Of a stretch of 7,567 nucleotides of DNA, positions 1 to 6,267 are shown one piece after another (the stretch's first letter is position 1; each line of letters starts with the position of its first letter). The stretch is taken from positions 1 through 7,567 of the forward strand of contig CACWUI010000053.1 in the NCBI GenBank assembly GCA_902764045.1, in the 5' to 3' direction. The notes under the pieces were generated by a model. It was not told the DNA's origin. It saw nothing but the letters and a program-made list of their open reading frames with translations, and searched no databases. Both the position numbers and the translations under genes were made by a program. Source of the DNA: an uncultured Lachnospiraceae bacterium. GTDB taxonomy: Bacteria > Bacillota > Clostridia > Lachnospirales > Lachnospiraceae.

Positions 1-21
1 CAGCCGTTTTTAAGTTTTTTA

Positions 22-47
22 AAAAAAATTTTTTTTCGGGGCTTTAA
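22..47. repeat. A/T-tract repeat, left copy
   Basis: A run of A followed by a run of T (A8T8 at 21-36) is followed by CGGGGCTTTAA. A very similar string, A7T7 then GAGGGCTTTAA, occurs at 424-448. The two copies are in the same orientation about 400 bp apart and bracket the candidate small minus-strand gene. The A/T part is low complexity, so only the shared GGGCTTTAA tail adds real weight. The function is unknown; A-tract bending or a promoter UP-element-like role is possible. Confidence 0.4.
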
Positions 48-51
48 CATA

Positions 52-219
52 TCAGGCTGATATTATAGTATCACCATGAACTGTAACGGACTGCTGTTTA
101 TTCAAAGCAACCTTATGTGTCCTGAACGCTTTCTTCTCCAAAACAAACAGCTTACAGTTCAATGCAAATATATATTCCGTATCCCTTTTTTCGGAATATA
201 TCATGATAAAGCCACTCAT
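52..219 (-). CDS. Candidate small protein of unknown function, 55 aa
   Basis: Reading the minus strand, an ATG at 217-219 opens a 55-codon frame that ends in TGA at 52-54. A strong ribosome binding site (GAGGAGGAG) lies about 4-8 nt before the ATG, and an in-frame TAA just upstream of that site means this ATG is the only sensible start. The product begins MSGFIMIYSEKRDTEYIF and ends GDTIISA. It has one cysteine, many Lys/Arg residues, and no obvious signal peptide or membrane segment. I do not recognise the family. It runs divergently from ureA. The alternative is a chance open frame or the remnant of a larger gene; the RBS is the main support. A longer plus-strand frame over the same DNA (76-474) has no RBS and looks spurious. 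Confidence 0.38.
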   Translation of the reverse strand: MSGFIMIYSEKRDTEYIFALNCKLFVLEKKAFRTHKVALNKQQSVTVHGDTIISA

Positions 220-477
220 GCGCTCCTCCTCTTAATTATTTGCATGGGTGGTTTTTTTGTGCCAATGAAACGGCTTATGGCGACTTACAGGTATGCCTGC
301 AGGAATAGTCTTATCACTTCAAGATCATCCCACTGCTCTCTCACAACTAACCCCCACCCAAGGGGTAACGGAAAAAATCACGTTAATAAAAACTCGTGTT
401 TTATGAGGCTTTTCTCAAATCACAAAAAAATTTTTTTGAGGGCTTTAAAAAAAATCACAGTCTTTTTAAGATGACGG
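220..477. other. Intergenic stretch upstream of urease, no gene recognised
   Basis: No convincing coding region on either strand. Visible structure is limited: a small hairpin CAGGTATGCCTG near 290-301, an ACCCC/GGGGT stem around 350-367, TGAG/CTCA at 404-417, and the A7T7 tract at 424-437. I could not match it to a known riboswitch, including the NiCo and guanidine classes. It probably holds the promoters of ureA (rightward) and of the candidate small gene (leftward), but I see no clean -35/-10 pair for either. Confidence 0.5.
424..448. repeat. A/T-tract repeat, right copy
   Basis: A7T7 followed by GAGGGCTTTAA; the partner of the copy at 22-47. It lies about 80-100 bp before ureA, where a bent A-tract could stimulate a promoter. 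CTCAAA at 414-419 can pair with TTTGAG at 435-440, giving a weak AT-rich hairpin. The role is not established. Confidence 0.4.
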
Positions 478-490
478 TGGTACGGTACCA
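478..490. promoter_or_regulatory. Perfect 13-bp palindrome before ureA, possible operator
   Basis: TGGTAC-G-GTACCA is a perfect inverted repeat with a single central base, ending 37 nt before the ureA start codon. Its position in the presumed promoter/5' leader and its exact symmetry suit binding by a dimeric regulator. A weak promoter-like pair overlaps it (TTAAGA at 466-471, CATAAA at 489-494, 17-nt spacer). I cannot name the regulator; a nitrogen- or nickel-responsive factor is only a guess from the downstream genes. Confidence 0.35.
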
Positions 491-527
491 TAAAACAATT
501 TCACAAAATGGATAGGAGGTAAATTCC

Positions 528-833
528 ATGCATTTAACACCGAGAGAGGAAGAGCGTCTTATGGTTCACACCATGGGCGAGCTTGCTGCAAAGAGAAAAG
601 AAAAAGGCATTAAGCTTAACTATGTTGAAAGTATTGCCTATATTACTGCTGACATTTATGAGAAGGTCCGCGAGGGTAAGTCATCTGTGCTTGATCTTAT
701 GGAGTACGGAGCTACTCTGCTGTCAAGGGACGATGTAATGGAAGGTGTTTCAGAGATGCTTCCGGCTCTTTCCATAGAGGCAACATTCCCTGACGGTACA
801 AAACAGATTACAATTCATAACCCTATCAGATAA
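528..833 (+). CDS. ureA: Urease subunit gamma
   Basis: This is the smallest structural subunit of the cytoplasmic nickel enzyme urease, which hydrolyses urea to ammonia and carbamate. The 101-residue product matches the usual length of about 100. It starts MHLTPREEERLM, has the helical segment LNYVESIAYI at 30-39 (family members often have Pro where this has Val33), and ends with the typical EATFPDGTKQITIHNPI strand. The start is fixed by a strong AGGAGGT at 514-520, seven bases before the ATG. It is the first gene of a ureA-ureB-ureC unit, with ureB starting 42 nt downstream. The three genes are separate, as in most bacteria, with no gamma-beta fusion as in Helicobacter. Confidence 0.98.
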   Translation: MHLTPREEERLMVHTMGELAAKRKEKGIKLNYVESIAYITADIYEKVREGKSSVLDLMEYGATLLSRDDVMEGVSEMLPALSIEATFPDGTKQITIHNPIR

Positions 834-875
834 TAAAAATCAGATAAAAAAGAATATGAAAGAAGAGGTGCTACT

Positions 876-1238
876 ATGATACCAGGAGAAATCATTTTTG
901 CTAAAGATGATCTTACAGGCAATGAAGGAAAGGAAACTATCACTCTTGAAGTTGAAAATCCTGATAAGAGACCTATTGCTGTGGGATCACATATGCATTT
1001 TTTCGAAGTAAATAAATTTATGAAGTTTGACAGAGAGAAAGCATTCGGATACAGACTTGATATTCCTTCAGGAACTGTTATCCGTTGGGAGCCCGGAGAT
1101 AAGAAAACTGTTCAGCTTGTTCCTTTCGGAGGAAGAGGTGTGGTACGTGGTCTTAACTGCCTTACCAACGGTCCCCTTAATGACAACAATAAGGGCAAGG
1201 CTATCCTTAACGCTCAGCTTAAAGGCTTCATGAAGTAA
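876..1238 (+). CDS. ureB: Urease subunit beta
   Basis: This is the beta structural subunit of urease; it packs against the alpha subunit in the (alpha-beta-gamma)3 assembly. The 120-residue product is slightly longer than the common length of about 100-110. It begins MIPGEI, carries the family signature GSHMHFFE at 37-44, then RLDIPSGTVIRWEPG at 60-74 and VPFGG at 82-86. The C-terminal tail after residue 100 is Lys/Asn-rich. The ribosome binding site is AGAGGTG at 864-870. It is 42 nt after ureA and 44 nt before ureC, so all three should be co-transcribed. Identity is clear from the motifs and the gene order. Confidence 0.98.
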   Translation: MIPGEIIFAKDDLTGNEGKETITLEVENPDKRPIAVGSHMHFFEVNKFMKFDREKAFGYRLDIPSGTVIRWEPGDKKTVQLVPFGGRGVVRGLNCLTNGPLNDNNKGKAILNAQLKGFMK

Positions 1239-1282
1239 TTGATCTTCAAAAAAAAATATATATTAGAAAAGGAGTTGTAAAC

Positions 1283-2998
1283 ATGTTTAAGATTAAAAGA
1301 GCAGATTATGCCGGCATGTACGGACCTACAACCGGTGATAAAATAAGACTCGCAGATACTGATCTTTTCATCGAAATCGAAAAAGATTACGCAGTATATG
1401 GTGAAGAATGTAAATTTGGTGGTTCAAAGACGATCCGTGACGGTATGGGTCAGAAGGTTGGTATCACCAATGAAGGCGGAGCGCTTGATTTCTGCCTCAC
1501 AAATGCAATTGTAGTAGATTATCAGGGAATCGTTAAAGCTGATATCGGTATCAAGGACGGACTTATTGTAGGTATCGGTAAAGCAGGTAACCCTGATACA
1601 CAGGACGGCGTTGATCCCAAGCTTGTTATCGGTACCGGAACCGAGGTTCTTTCAGCAGAGGGAATGATCGTTACAGCAGGTGCTATTGATACCCACGTAC
1701 ATTACATCTGTCCTCAGCAGATCGAGACAGCTCTCTGGTCAGGTGTAACAACAATGTATGGTGGTGGTGACGGTCCTGCAGACGGTTCATTCGCTACAAC
1801 ATGTACACCCGGACCCTGGAACATCAAGAAGATGCTTCAGTCATTCGATGAGCTTCCCATGAACTTCGTTCTTCTCGGAAAGGCTAACTCATCTGATCCT
1901 GCCCCCCTTATCGAGCAGATCAAGGCAGGTGCTTCAGGATATAAGCTTCATGAAGACTGGGGTACAACACCCGGAGCCATTGATACAGCTCTTTCTGTAG
2001 CTGATGAGTATGATGTTTCCTGTGCTATCCACACAGACTCAATCAATGAGTGCGGAAATGTTGAGAACACCATCAAGACATTCGGCGGACGTACAATACA
2101 TACATTCCATACAGAGGGTGCAGGCGGCGGACACGCTCCCGATACAATGATGCTTACATCATGTCCTACCGTTATACCTTCAACAACAACACCTACCATT
2201 CCTTACACAGTAAATACATATGATGAGCACCTTGACATGCTTATGGTTTGCCATCACATGGACAGTGATATTCCCGATGATATCGCATTCGGTAAGTCAC
2301 GTATCCGTAAGGAAACAATAGCCGCTGAGGACGTGCTTCATGATATCGGAGCTATCTCCATCATCAACTCTGACTCACAGGCTATGGGTCGTCCTGCTGA
2401 GGTTATCACAAGAACATGGCAGCTTGCTGATAAGAACAAGGCTCAGCGCGGAAAGCTTCCTGAGGATTCAAAGGACAACGATAACTTCAGAGTTAAGAGA
2501 TATATTGCTAAATATACTATCAACGCTGCTATGGCTGCAGGTATTGCTGACTATCTCGGCTCCATTACTCCCGGAAAGGTTGCTGACCTTGTTATGTGGA
2601 GACCTGATATGTTCGGTGTTAAGCCTGAGGTTATCATCAAGGGCGGTATGATGATCGCTGCTAAGATGGGTGATGCTAATGCTTCCATCCCTACTCCTCA
2701 GCCTATCATCATGAAGAATATGTTTGGCGCTCTCGGTCGTGCACGTGAGAACACATGCATCACATTCGTATCCAAGTATGCTTATGATCACGGAATCAAG
2801 GAAGAGCTCGGAATCAAAAAGCAGGTACTTCCCGTAAGAGGATGCCGTACAATAGCTAAGAAGGATATGATCTATAACAACGTTGTAGCTAACTTGAGAA
2901 TAGATCCTACAACACACCATGTATTCCTTGACGGTGAGGAAATTACATCCGAGCCCGTGGCAGAACTCCCGATGTCACAGCTCTACTACCTCTTCTGA
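1283..2998 (+). CDS. ureC: Urease subunit alpha (catalytic, dinuclear nickel)
   Basis: This is the catalytic subunit of urease, an amidohydrolase-fold enzyme with two Ni(II) ions. The 571-residue length is normal. All key residues are visible: His138 and His140 in THVH; Lys221 in GYKLHEDWG, the lysine that is carbamylated to bridge the nickels; His250 in AIHTDS; His276 in FHTEGAGGGH; Cys323 and His324 in MVCHHMD, the mobile flap; and Asp364 in NSDSQAMG. The numbering is offset by four from the well-studied Klebsiella enzyme, so the active site appears intact. The RBS is AAAGGAG at 1268-1274. Codon choice is biased (AAG, GCT, CTT, ATC), which suggests high expression. No accessory genes follow; transcription probably ends at the hairpin at 3126-3167. 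Activation needs UreD/H, UreF, UreG and UreE, which must be encoded elsewhere if the enzyme works. Confidence 0.99.
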   Translation: MFKIKRADYAGMYGPTTGDKIRLADTDLFIEIEKDYAVYGEECKFGGSKTIRDGMGQKVGITNEGGALDFCLTNAIVVDYQGIVKADIGIKDGLIVGIGKAGNPDTQDGVDPKLVIGTGTEVLSAEGMIVTAGAIDTHVHYICPQQIETALWSGVTTMYGGGDGPADGSFATTCTPGPWNIKKMLQSFDELPMNFVLLGKANSSDPAPLIEQIKAGASGYKLHEDWGTTPGAIDTALSVADEYDVSCAIHTDSINECGNVENTIKTFGGRTIHTFHTEGAGGGHAPDTMMLTSCPTVIPSTTTPTIPYTVNTYDEHLDMLMVCHHMDSDIPDDIAFGKSRIRKETIAAEDVLHDIGAISIINSDSQAMGRPAEVITRTWQLADKNKAQRGKLPEDSKDNDNFRVKRYIAKYTINAAMAAGIADYLGSITPGKVADLVMWRPDMFGVKPEVIIKGGMMIAAKMGDANASIPTPQPIIMKNMFGALGRARENTCITFVSKYAYDHGIKEELGIKKQVLPVRGCRTIAKKDMIYNNVVANLRIDPTTHHVFLDGEEITSEPVAELPMSQLYYLF

Positions 2999-3024
2999 TG
3001 TTTGTCTTTAAGAAGACGGAATCG

Positions 3025-3033
3025 TGATATAAA
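3025..3033 (+). promoter_or_regulatory. Possible extended -10 promoter for the cyclase operon
   Basis: TGATATAAA fits an extended -10 element (TGn plus TATAAA), 27 nt after the ureC stop. No good -35 is seen at the right distance, although extended -10 promoters can tolerate that. A transcript from here would carry a leader of about 165 nt that includes the 3126-3167 hairpin, which would then have to be read through. This is a weak call. Confidence 0.22.
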
Positions 3034-3125
3034 AAAGTATTTGAAATCGTTTTACATAAATAAATGGGGTCGTGACAAAAGTGGCTGGCTCACGGCTCCC
3101 TCATAAGTCCCTCACGTTATATAAA

Positions 3126-3167
3126 AAAAATCGGGTAATCGGCTTTAACTCCGATTACCCGATTTTT
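3126..3167. terminator. Strong intrinsic terminator after ureC
   Basis: AAAAATCGGGTAATCGG (3126-3142) and CCGATTACCCGATTTTT (3151-3167) are exact reverse complements around an 8-nt loop, CTTTAACT. The 17-bp stem with an A-run before and a T-run after is a textbook intrinsic terminator and could work in both directions. On the plus strand it would end the urease transcript. It sits only 36 nt before the next start codon, so it could also act as an attenuator if the cyclase promoter lies upstream of it. Confidence 0.9.
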
Positions 3168-3203
3168 CATAAAAACACTATTTATAATCCAGGAGAACAC
3201 AGT

Positions 3204-4340
3204 ATGACAGAAGGTGAAATATATACCTCAGAATATAATCTGATCCCTAAAACAAAGTGCTATTACGGATATGATATAGCAGACCGCTTTTGTGACATAA
3301 TTGAAAAATATGAATTTGATAAGATATTTGTTATTGCGGAAGATACCGTATATAAAATATACGGATTTGATATCGTAAGGGCGCTTGACGAACGAAACAT
3401 AAATTATTTTGAAAATATACTGGAAATTTCCGAGCAAAAAAAGAAACTCTCCACCGTTGACTATCTGTGCAACTGGCTTATCTCACAAAGGGTGACGAAA
3501 GACAGCATTATTATCAGCTTCGGCGGAGGACTTATAGGAAATGTGGCGGGACTTGTGGCTTCGCTTATCTACAGAGGCATAAGATACATTGAGATCCCAA
3601 CTACTTTCCTGGGAATGACCGACAGTACATTAAGTAATAAACAGGCTGTAAACGGTGATAACGGCAAAAACCAGCTTGGTACTTTTTATGCACCGTTGTT
3701 TGTATGGACTGATCTGAAATATGTCGAAACCGAAAATAAAAAGCACTTCAGCGCTGCTCTGATAGAGGGTGTTAAAAACGCCTTCATACAGGAAATGGGC
3801 ATACTTGACGACTTCAGGCATTGCTTCAGGGAAATTGATGTACTTAACAGGGAATGTCTCATGAAATTGTTTGAGACCATAACACAGTCAAAGAACAGAA
3901 TCCTGCAAAAGGATCCCACCGAGAAAAAATACAGCGTTGTTCTGGAATACGGTCACACCTTCGGTCATGCCATGGAATTTTTATCGGAAGGCGGGCTGAT
4001 ACACGGGCAGGCCGTGGCCATAGGTATGTGTATAGCCGCAGAAATCAGTCTTTTACTGGGCAAGCTGAGTGAAGATGAAAAAGAGCTTCATTACACCATT
4101 TTAGGAGAACTGGGCCTTTACAGCGAATATAACACAGCTCAGATAAAAAAAATGACACCAACCATGATCATGGAATCCATTGAATACGACAATAAACGAA
4201 CCTCTAAAGGTGTACGATACGTTATTTTAAACAAGTTGGGGGAATGTGACAGCCTGGATGGCGAGTGGGAAATACCCGTTGATAAGGAAACTGTAACAGC
4301 CGCCATAGATAAAGCTTTTGACAGGATACTGAAATGTTAG
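3204..4340 (+). CDS. Sugar-phosphate cyclase, 2-deoxy-scyllo-inosose synthase-like
   Basis: This is a member of the dehydroquinate-synthase superfamily: NAD- and metal-dependent enzymes that turn a sugar phosphate into a six-membered carbocycle. The 378-residue product has the nucleotide-binding SFGGGLIGNVAG at 105-116, RGIRYIEIPTT at 124-134, DSTLSNKQAVNG at 140-151, GKNQLGTFYAP at 154-164, and metal ligands Glu188 (IEGVKN), His251 (EYGHTFGHAME) and His267 (IHGQAV). The LSxKQAVN string matches 2-deoxy-scyllo-inosose synthases (BtrC type, glucose-6-phosphate substrate), where true dehydroquinate synthases have VGGKTGVN and epi-valiolone synthases have GIKVGVN. The usual HGEA reads HGQA here (Gln269). 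The ATG at 3204 is chosen because AGGAGA (3191-3196) precedes it; an in-frame extension back to 3072 would run through the terminator. The next gene starts 12 nt after the stop. The superfamily is certain; the exact substrate and product are inferred. Confidence 0.87.
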   Translation: MTEGEIYTSEYNLIPKTKCYYGYDIADRFCDIIEKYEFDKIFVIAEDTVYKIYGFDIVRALDERNINYFENILEISEQKKKLSTVDYLCNWLISQRVTKDSIIISFGGGLIGNVAGLVASLIYRGIRYIEIPTTFLGMTDSTLSNKQAVNGDNGKNQLGTFYAPLFVWTDLKYVETENKKHFSAALIEGVKNAFIQEMGILDDFRHCFREIDVLNRECLMKLFETITQSKNRILQKDPTEKKYSVVLEYGHTFGHAMEFLSEGGLIHGQAVAIGMCIAAEISLLLGKLSEDEKELHYTILGELGLYSEYNTAQIKKMTPTMIMESIEYDNKRTSKGVRYVILNKLGECDSLDGEWEIPVDKETVTAAIDKAFDRILKC

Positions 4341-4352
4341 GAGGACATAGAA

Positions 4353-5195
4353 ATGTTTAAACTATCATATAACAGCAACGGTTTAAGATACATTAATCCT
4401 GTGCATGCAATAAAGGATGTTGCCCTTATGGGATACGACGGTATCGAATTTTCCCTGGATCCCACATGGATAAACTACAATAATGTATCAAAAGAAGAAC
4501 TTACAGATCTGCTGAATGTTACAAGGGACAGTCTTATTGATTTTTCCGCGCTTGCAACCGGTGACAAAAATCTTCTGGGTCCTTCCTCCTTTGAACCTTC
4601 ACTTATCAATCAAAACAAAAACGGAAGAAAGCTGCGTATCAACCTTTTAAAGCAATCCGTTAAGATCGCCGAGGTTCTGGAAATAAAAAGAATGAATTTT
4701 GCAAGCGGCATAAAAAGACCCGAGGTGAGTGACGACGAGGCAATGTCTTATCTTGTGGAAGGGATCAATGCCTGTCTTAAAAGAAACCATGATATTACAC
4801 TTATGATAGAACCCGAACCCGGAATGTTCATAGAAACAACCGATCAGGCCATTTCTCTTATAAACGAGATAAACGACGAACGTTTCCGCCTGAATCTTGA
4901 TGTGGGTCATGTAGTCTGCTGCGAAGATAACTACCTCGAGAAGATCAGGAATGCATGTAAATATACAGAGCATGTCCACTTTGAGGACATTAAAGACAGG
5001 GTGCACCGCCACCTTATCCCGGGGAAAGGCAACGCTGATCTTATAGGCATTTTACAGATCCTCATTGAGGAAGGATACGAAAACTATGTCAGCGTTGAGC
5101 TTTATGATGAAGCTTATGTCTATATGACAGCGCTTCGTGAAAGCATTGATCACATCAACGGATTATTAAATGTGATCACAAAAAAAGGAGCCTGA
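4353..5195 (+). CDS. Xylose isomerase-like TIM-barrel protein (IolI/IolE type)
   Basis: This is a 280-residue sugar phosphate isomerase/epimerase-family protein, a cytoplasmic TIM barrel that binds one divalent metal. The expected ligands are visible: Glu153 in MIEPEPGM, Asp183 in NLDVGH, His209 in HVHFED and Glu249 in VSVELYDE. GYDGIEFS at 27-34 is the usual early strand, and the HRHLIPGKGNAD loop at 218-229 matches the family's (H)xxPGxG element. Relatives include inosose isomerase IolI, inosose dehydratase IolE and several epimerases. Placed between a carbocycle-forming cyclase and a dehydrogenase, a keto-cyclitol substrate is the natural guess. Its AGGAGG (4339-4344) overlaps the cyclase stop codon TAG, so translation is probably coupled. 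The family is secure; the substrate is not. Confidence 0.86.
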   Translation: MFKLSYNSNGLRYINPVHAIKDVALMGYDGIEFSLDPTWINYNNVSKEELTDLLNVTRDSLIDFSALATGDKNLLGPSSFEPSLINQNKNGRKLRINLLKQSVKIAEVLEIKRMNFASGIKRPEVSDDEAMSYLVEGINACLKRNHDITLMIEPEPGMFIETTDQAISLINEINDERFRLNLDVGHVVCCEDNYLEKIRNACKYTEHVHFEDIKDRVHRHLIPGKGNADLIGILQILIEEGYENYVSVELYDEAYVYMTALRESIDHINGLLNVITKKGA

Positions 5196-5196
5196 A

Positions 5197-6231
5197 ATGT
5201 TCAAACTTAAAATCACTGCTCCTTTTAAGATAGAACGGGATGAAAATGATGAAATCCCTTTTATATCAGAGGACGAAGTACTTGTAAGCATAAAGAGAGT
5301 CAGTCTGTGCGGTTCCGATATTAAGCTTTTAAAAGGAGAGTACGACGGTCCCTGCCACTACCCTGTCATATTCGGGCATGAATGGTCAGGAGAGATCACA
5401 GGCACTGCCGCAGACGAAAAGCTTTTTAAGGTCGGTGACAGGGTCACAGGAGACTGCTCTCTGTTTTGCGATGAATGTGATGCATGCAAAAAAGATAAAA
5501 ACCTGTGCAGAAACATAAAAAAAGCCGGGATAACAACTGATGGCTATGCGAGAGACCTGGCTGTCGTCAAGAAAAAATATATCTATAAGGCATCCGGTGA
5601 GATTTCGTTTAAGGCTCTTGCTCTTTGTGAGATTTTTGCCGTGGCCCTTCACGCAATCAAAAGATCCGGCATAAAACCGGAGGATAAAAATAATATTCTT
5701 ATTATCGGCTGCGGTGCCGTCGGGCTTGCGGCTTTCTTTTTATTAAAATACAAATATAAATACAAAAACATTTCTTTAAAGGAACTATTCTCGGACAAAA
5801 GAACGGCTCTTAAAAATATTTTCTCGGGTGAATTTGCAGATGATTCCTTTGTTTCCGGTGGTTACCGTACCGACGGAACCTACGAGGACATATACGACAG
5901 CAAGGGCTTTGATTATGTCTTTGAAGCTTCCGGCAGTACTAACGGTCTTGCCGATGCCATGATGCTGGCAGCACCGGAAGGCATCATATCCTATCTGGGA
6001 ATGAGCAACCGCCCTCTTGAGATGTCAAAACTGATCACACTAAAGGCTTTAAAATTATCCGGAAGCATCGGTGGTACCGGAGAATTTGAAGAAGTGCTTG
6101 AATTCTTTAAAGAATACGGAGTCCTTGCCGAGAAAATGGTCACCTTTGAGATCGACTGTCGGCATGCCGAGGAAGCCTTTTTTAAAGCCGTAACGGATCC
6201 GGGGAATATTAAAAGCCAGATTGTTTTTTGA
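5197..6231 (+). CDS. Zinc-dependent medium-chain dehydrogenase
   Basis: This is a 344-residue alcohol/polyol dehydrogenase of the MDR superfamily. The catalytic-zinc region includes Cys38 (LCGSDIK), His61-Glu62 (FGHEWSG) and Glu145 (CEIFAVALHA). The structural zinc site has Cys91, Cys94, Cys97 and Cys104. The Rossmann motif is IIGCGAVGLAA at 169-179, and Glu196, near the end of the second strand, suggests preference for NAD(H). Family members include sorbitol, threonine and inosose-type dehydrogenases, and the 2-deoxy-scyllo-inosamine dehydrogenases of some aminoglycoside clusters. The gene starts one base after the preceding stop, with AAGGAG at 5185-5190. The context favours oxidation or reduction of a ring hydroxyl/ketone on the cyclase product. 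A lysine/tyrosine stretch (KYKYKYK) before strand two is slightly unusual. Confidence 0.9.
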   Translation: MFKLKITAPFKIERDENDEIPFISEDEVLVSIKRVSLCGSDIKLLKGEYDGPCHYPVIFGHEWSGEITGTAADEKLFKVGDRVTGDCSLFCDECDACKKDKNLCRNIKKAGITTDGYARDLAVVKKKYIYKASGEISFKALALCEIFAVALHAIKRSGIKPEDKNNILIIGCGAVGLAAFFLLKYKYKYKNISLKELFSDKRTALKNIFSGEFADDSFVSGGYRTDGTYEDIYDSKGFDYVFEASGSTNGLADAMMLAAPEGIISYLGMSNRPLEMSKLITLKALKLSGSIGGTGEFEEVLEFFKEYGVLAEKMVTFEIDCRHAEEAFFKAVTDPGNIKSQIVF

Positions 6232-6238
6232 TCACACA

Positions 6239-6259
6239 GGGGACGATCGAAGTGTCCCC
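6239..6259. terminator. GC-rich hairpin between convergent genes, weak terminator candidate
   Basis: GGGGAC (6239-6244) pairs with GTCCCC (6254-6259) around a 9-nt loop, in the 36-nt gap between the stop codons of the dehydrogenase and the oppositely oriented flavodoxin. The position suits a shared terminator, but neither side has a clean T-run right after the stem; on the minus strand an A-run replaces it. It may be a partial or Rho-assisted stop. Confidence 0.4.
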
Positions 6260-6267
6260 CTTATCCG

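Noticed and set aside
76..474. A 132-codon plus-strand open frame before ureA
   Set aside because: It has no ribosome binding site, an unlikely composition, runs through the A/T-tract repeat, and overlaps the better-supported minus-strand frame.
478..495. A sigma-54 promoter for urease
   Set aside because: There is a TGGTAC, but no TTGC element at the required spacing.
508..522. Mini open frame ATG GAT AGG AGG TAA overlapping the ureA RBS
   Set aside because: Four codons with no ribosome site of its own; it is a by-product of the AGGAGGT sequence.
220..527. A nickel/cobalt or guanidine riboswitch upstream of ureA
   Set aside because: I could not find the conserved strings of either class; only short isolated hairpins are visible.
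2468..2920. A 150-codon minus-strand open frame inside ureC
   Set aside because: It is antisense to a clearly conserved coding region, without a ribosome site or recognisable domain.
3072..3203. In-frame N-terminal extension of the cyclase starting at a GTG
   Set aside because: It has no ribosome site, passes through the terminator hairpin, and adds residues unlike the family; the ATG at 3204 has AGGAGA in front of it.
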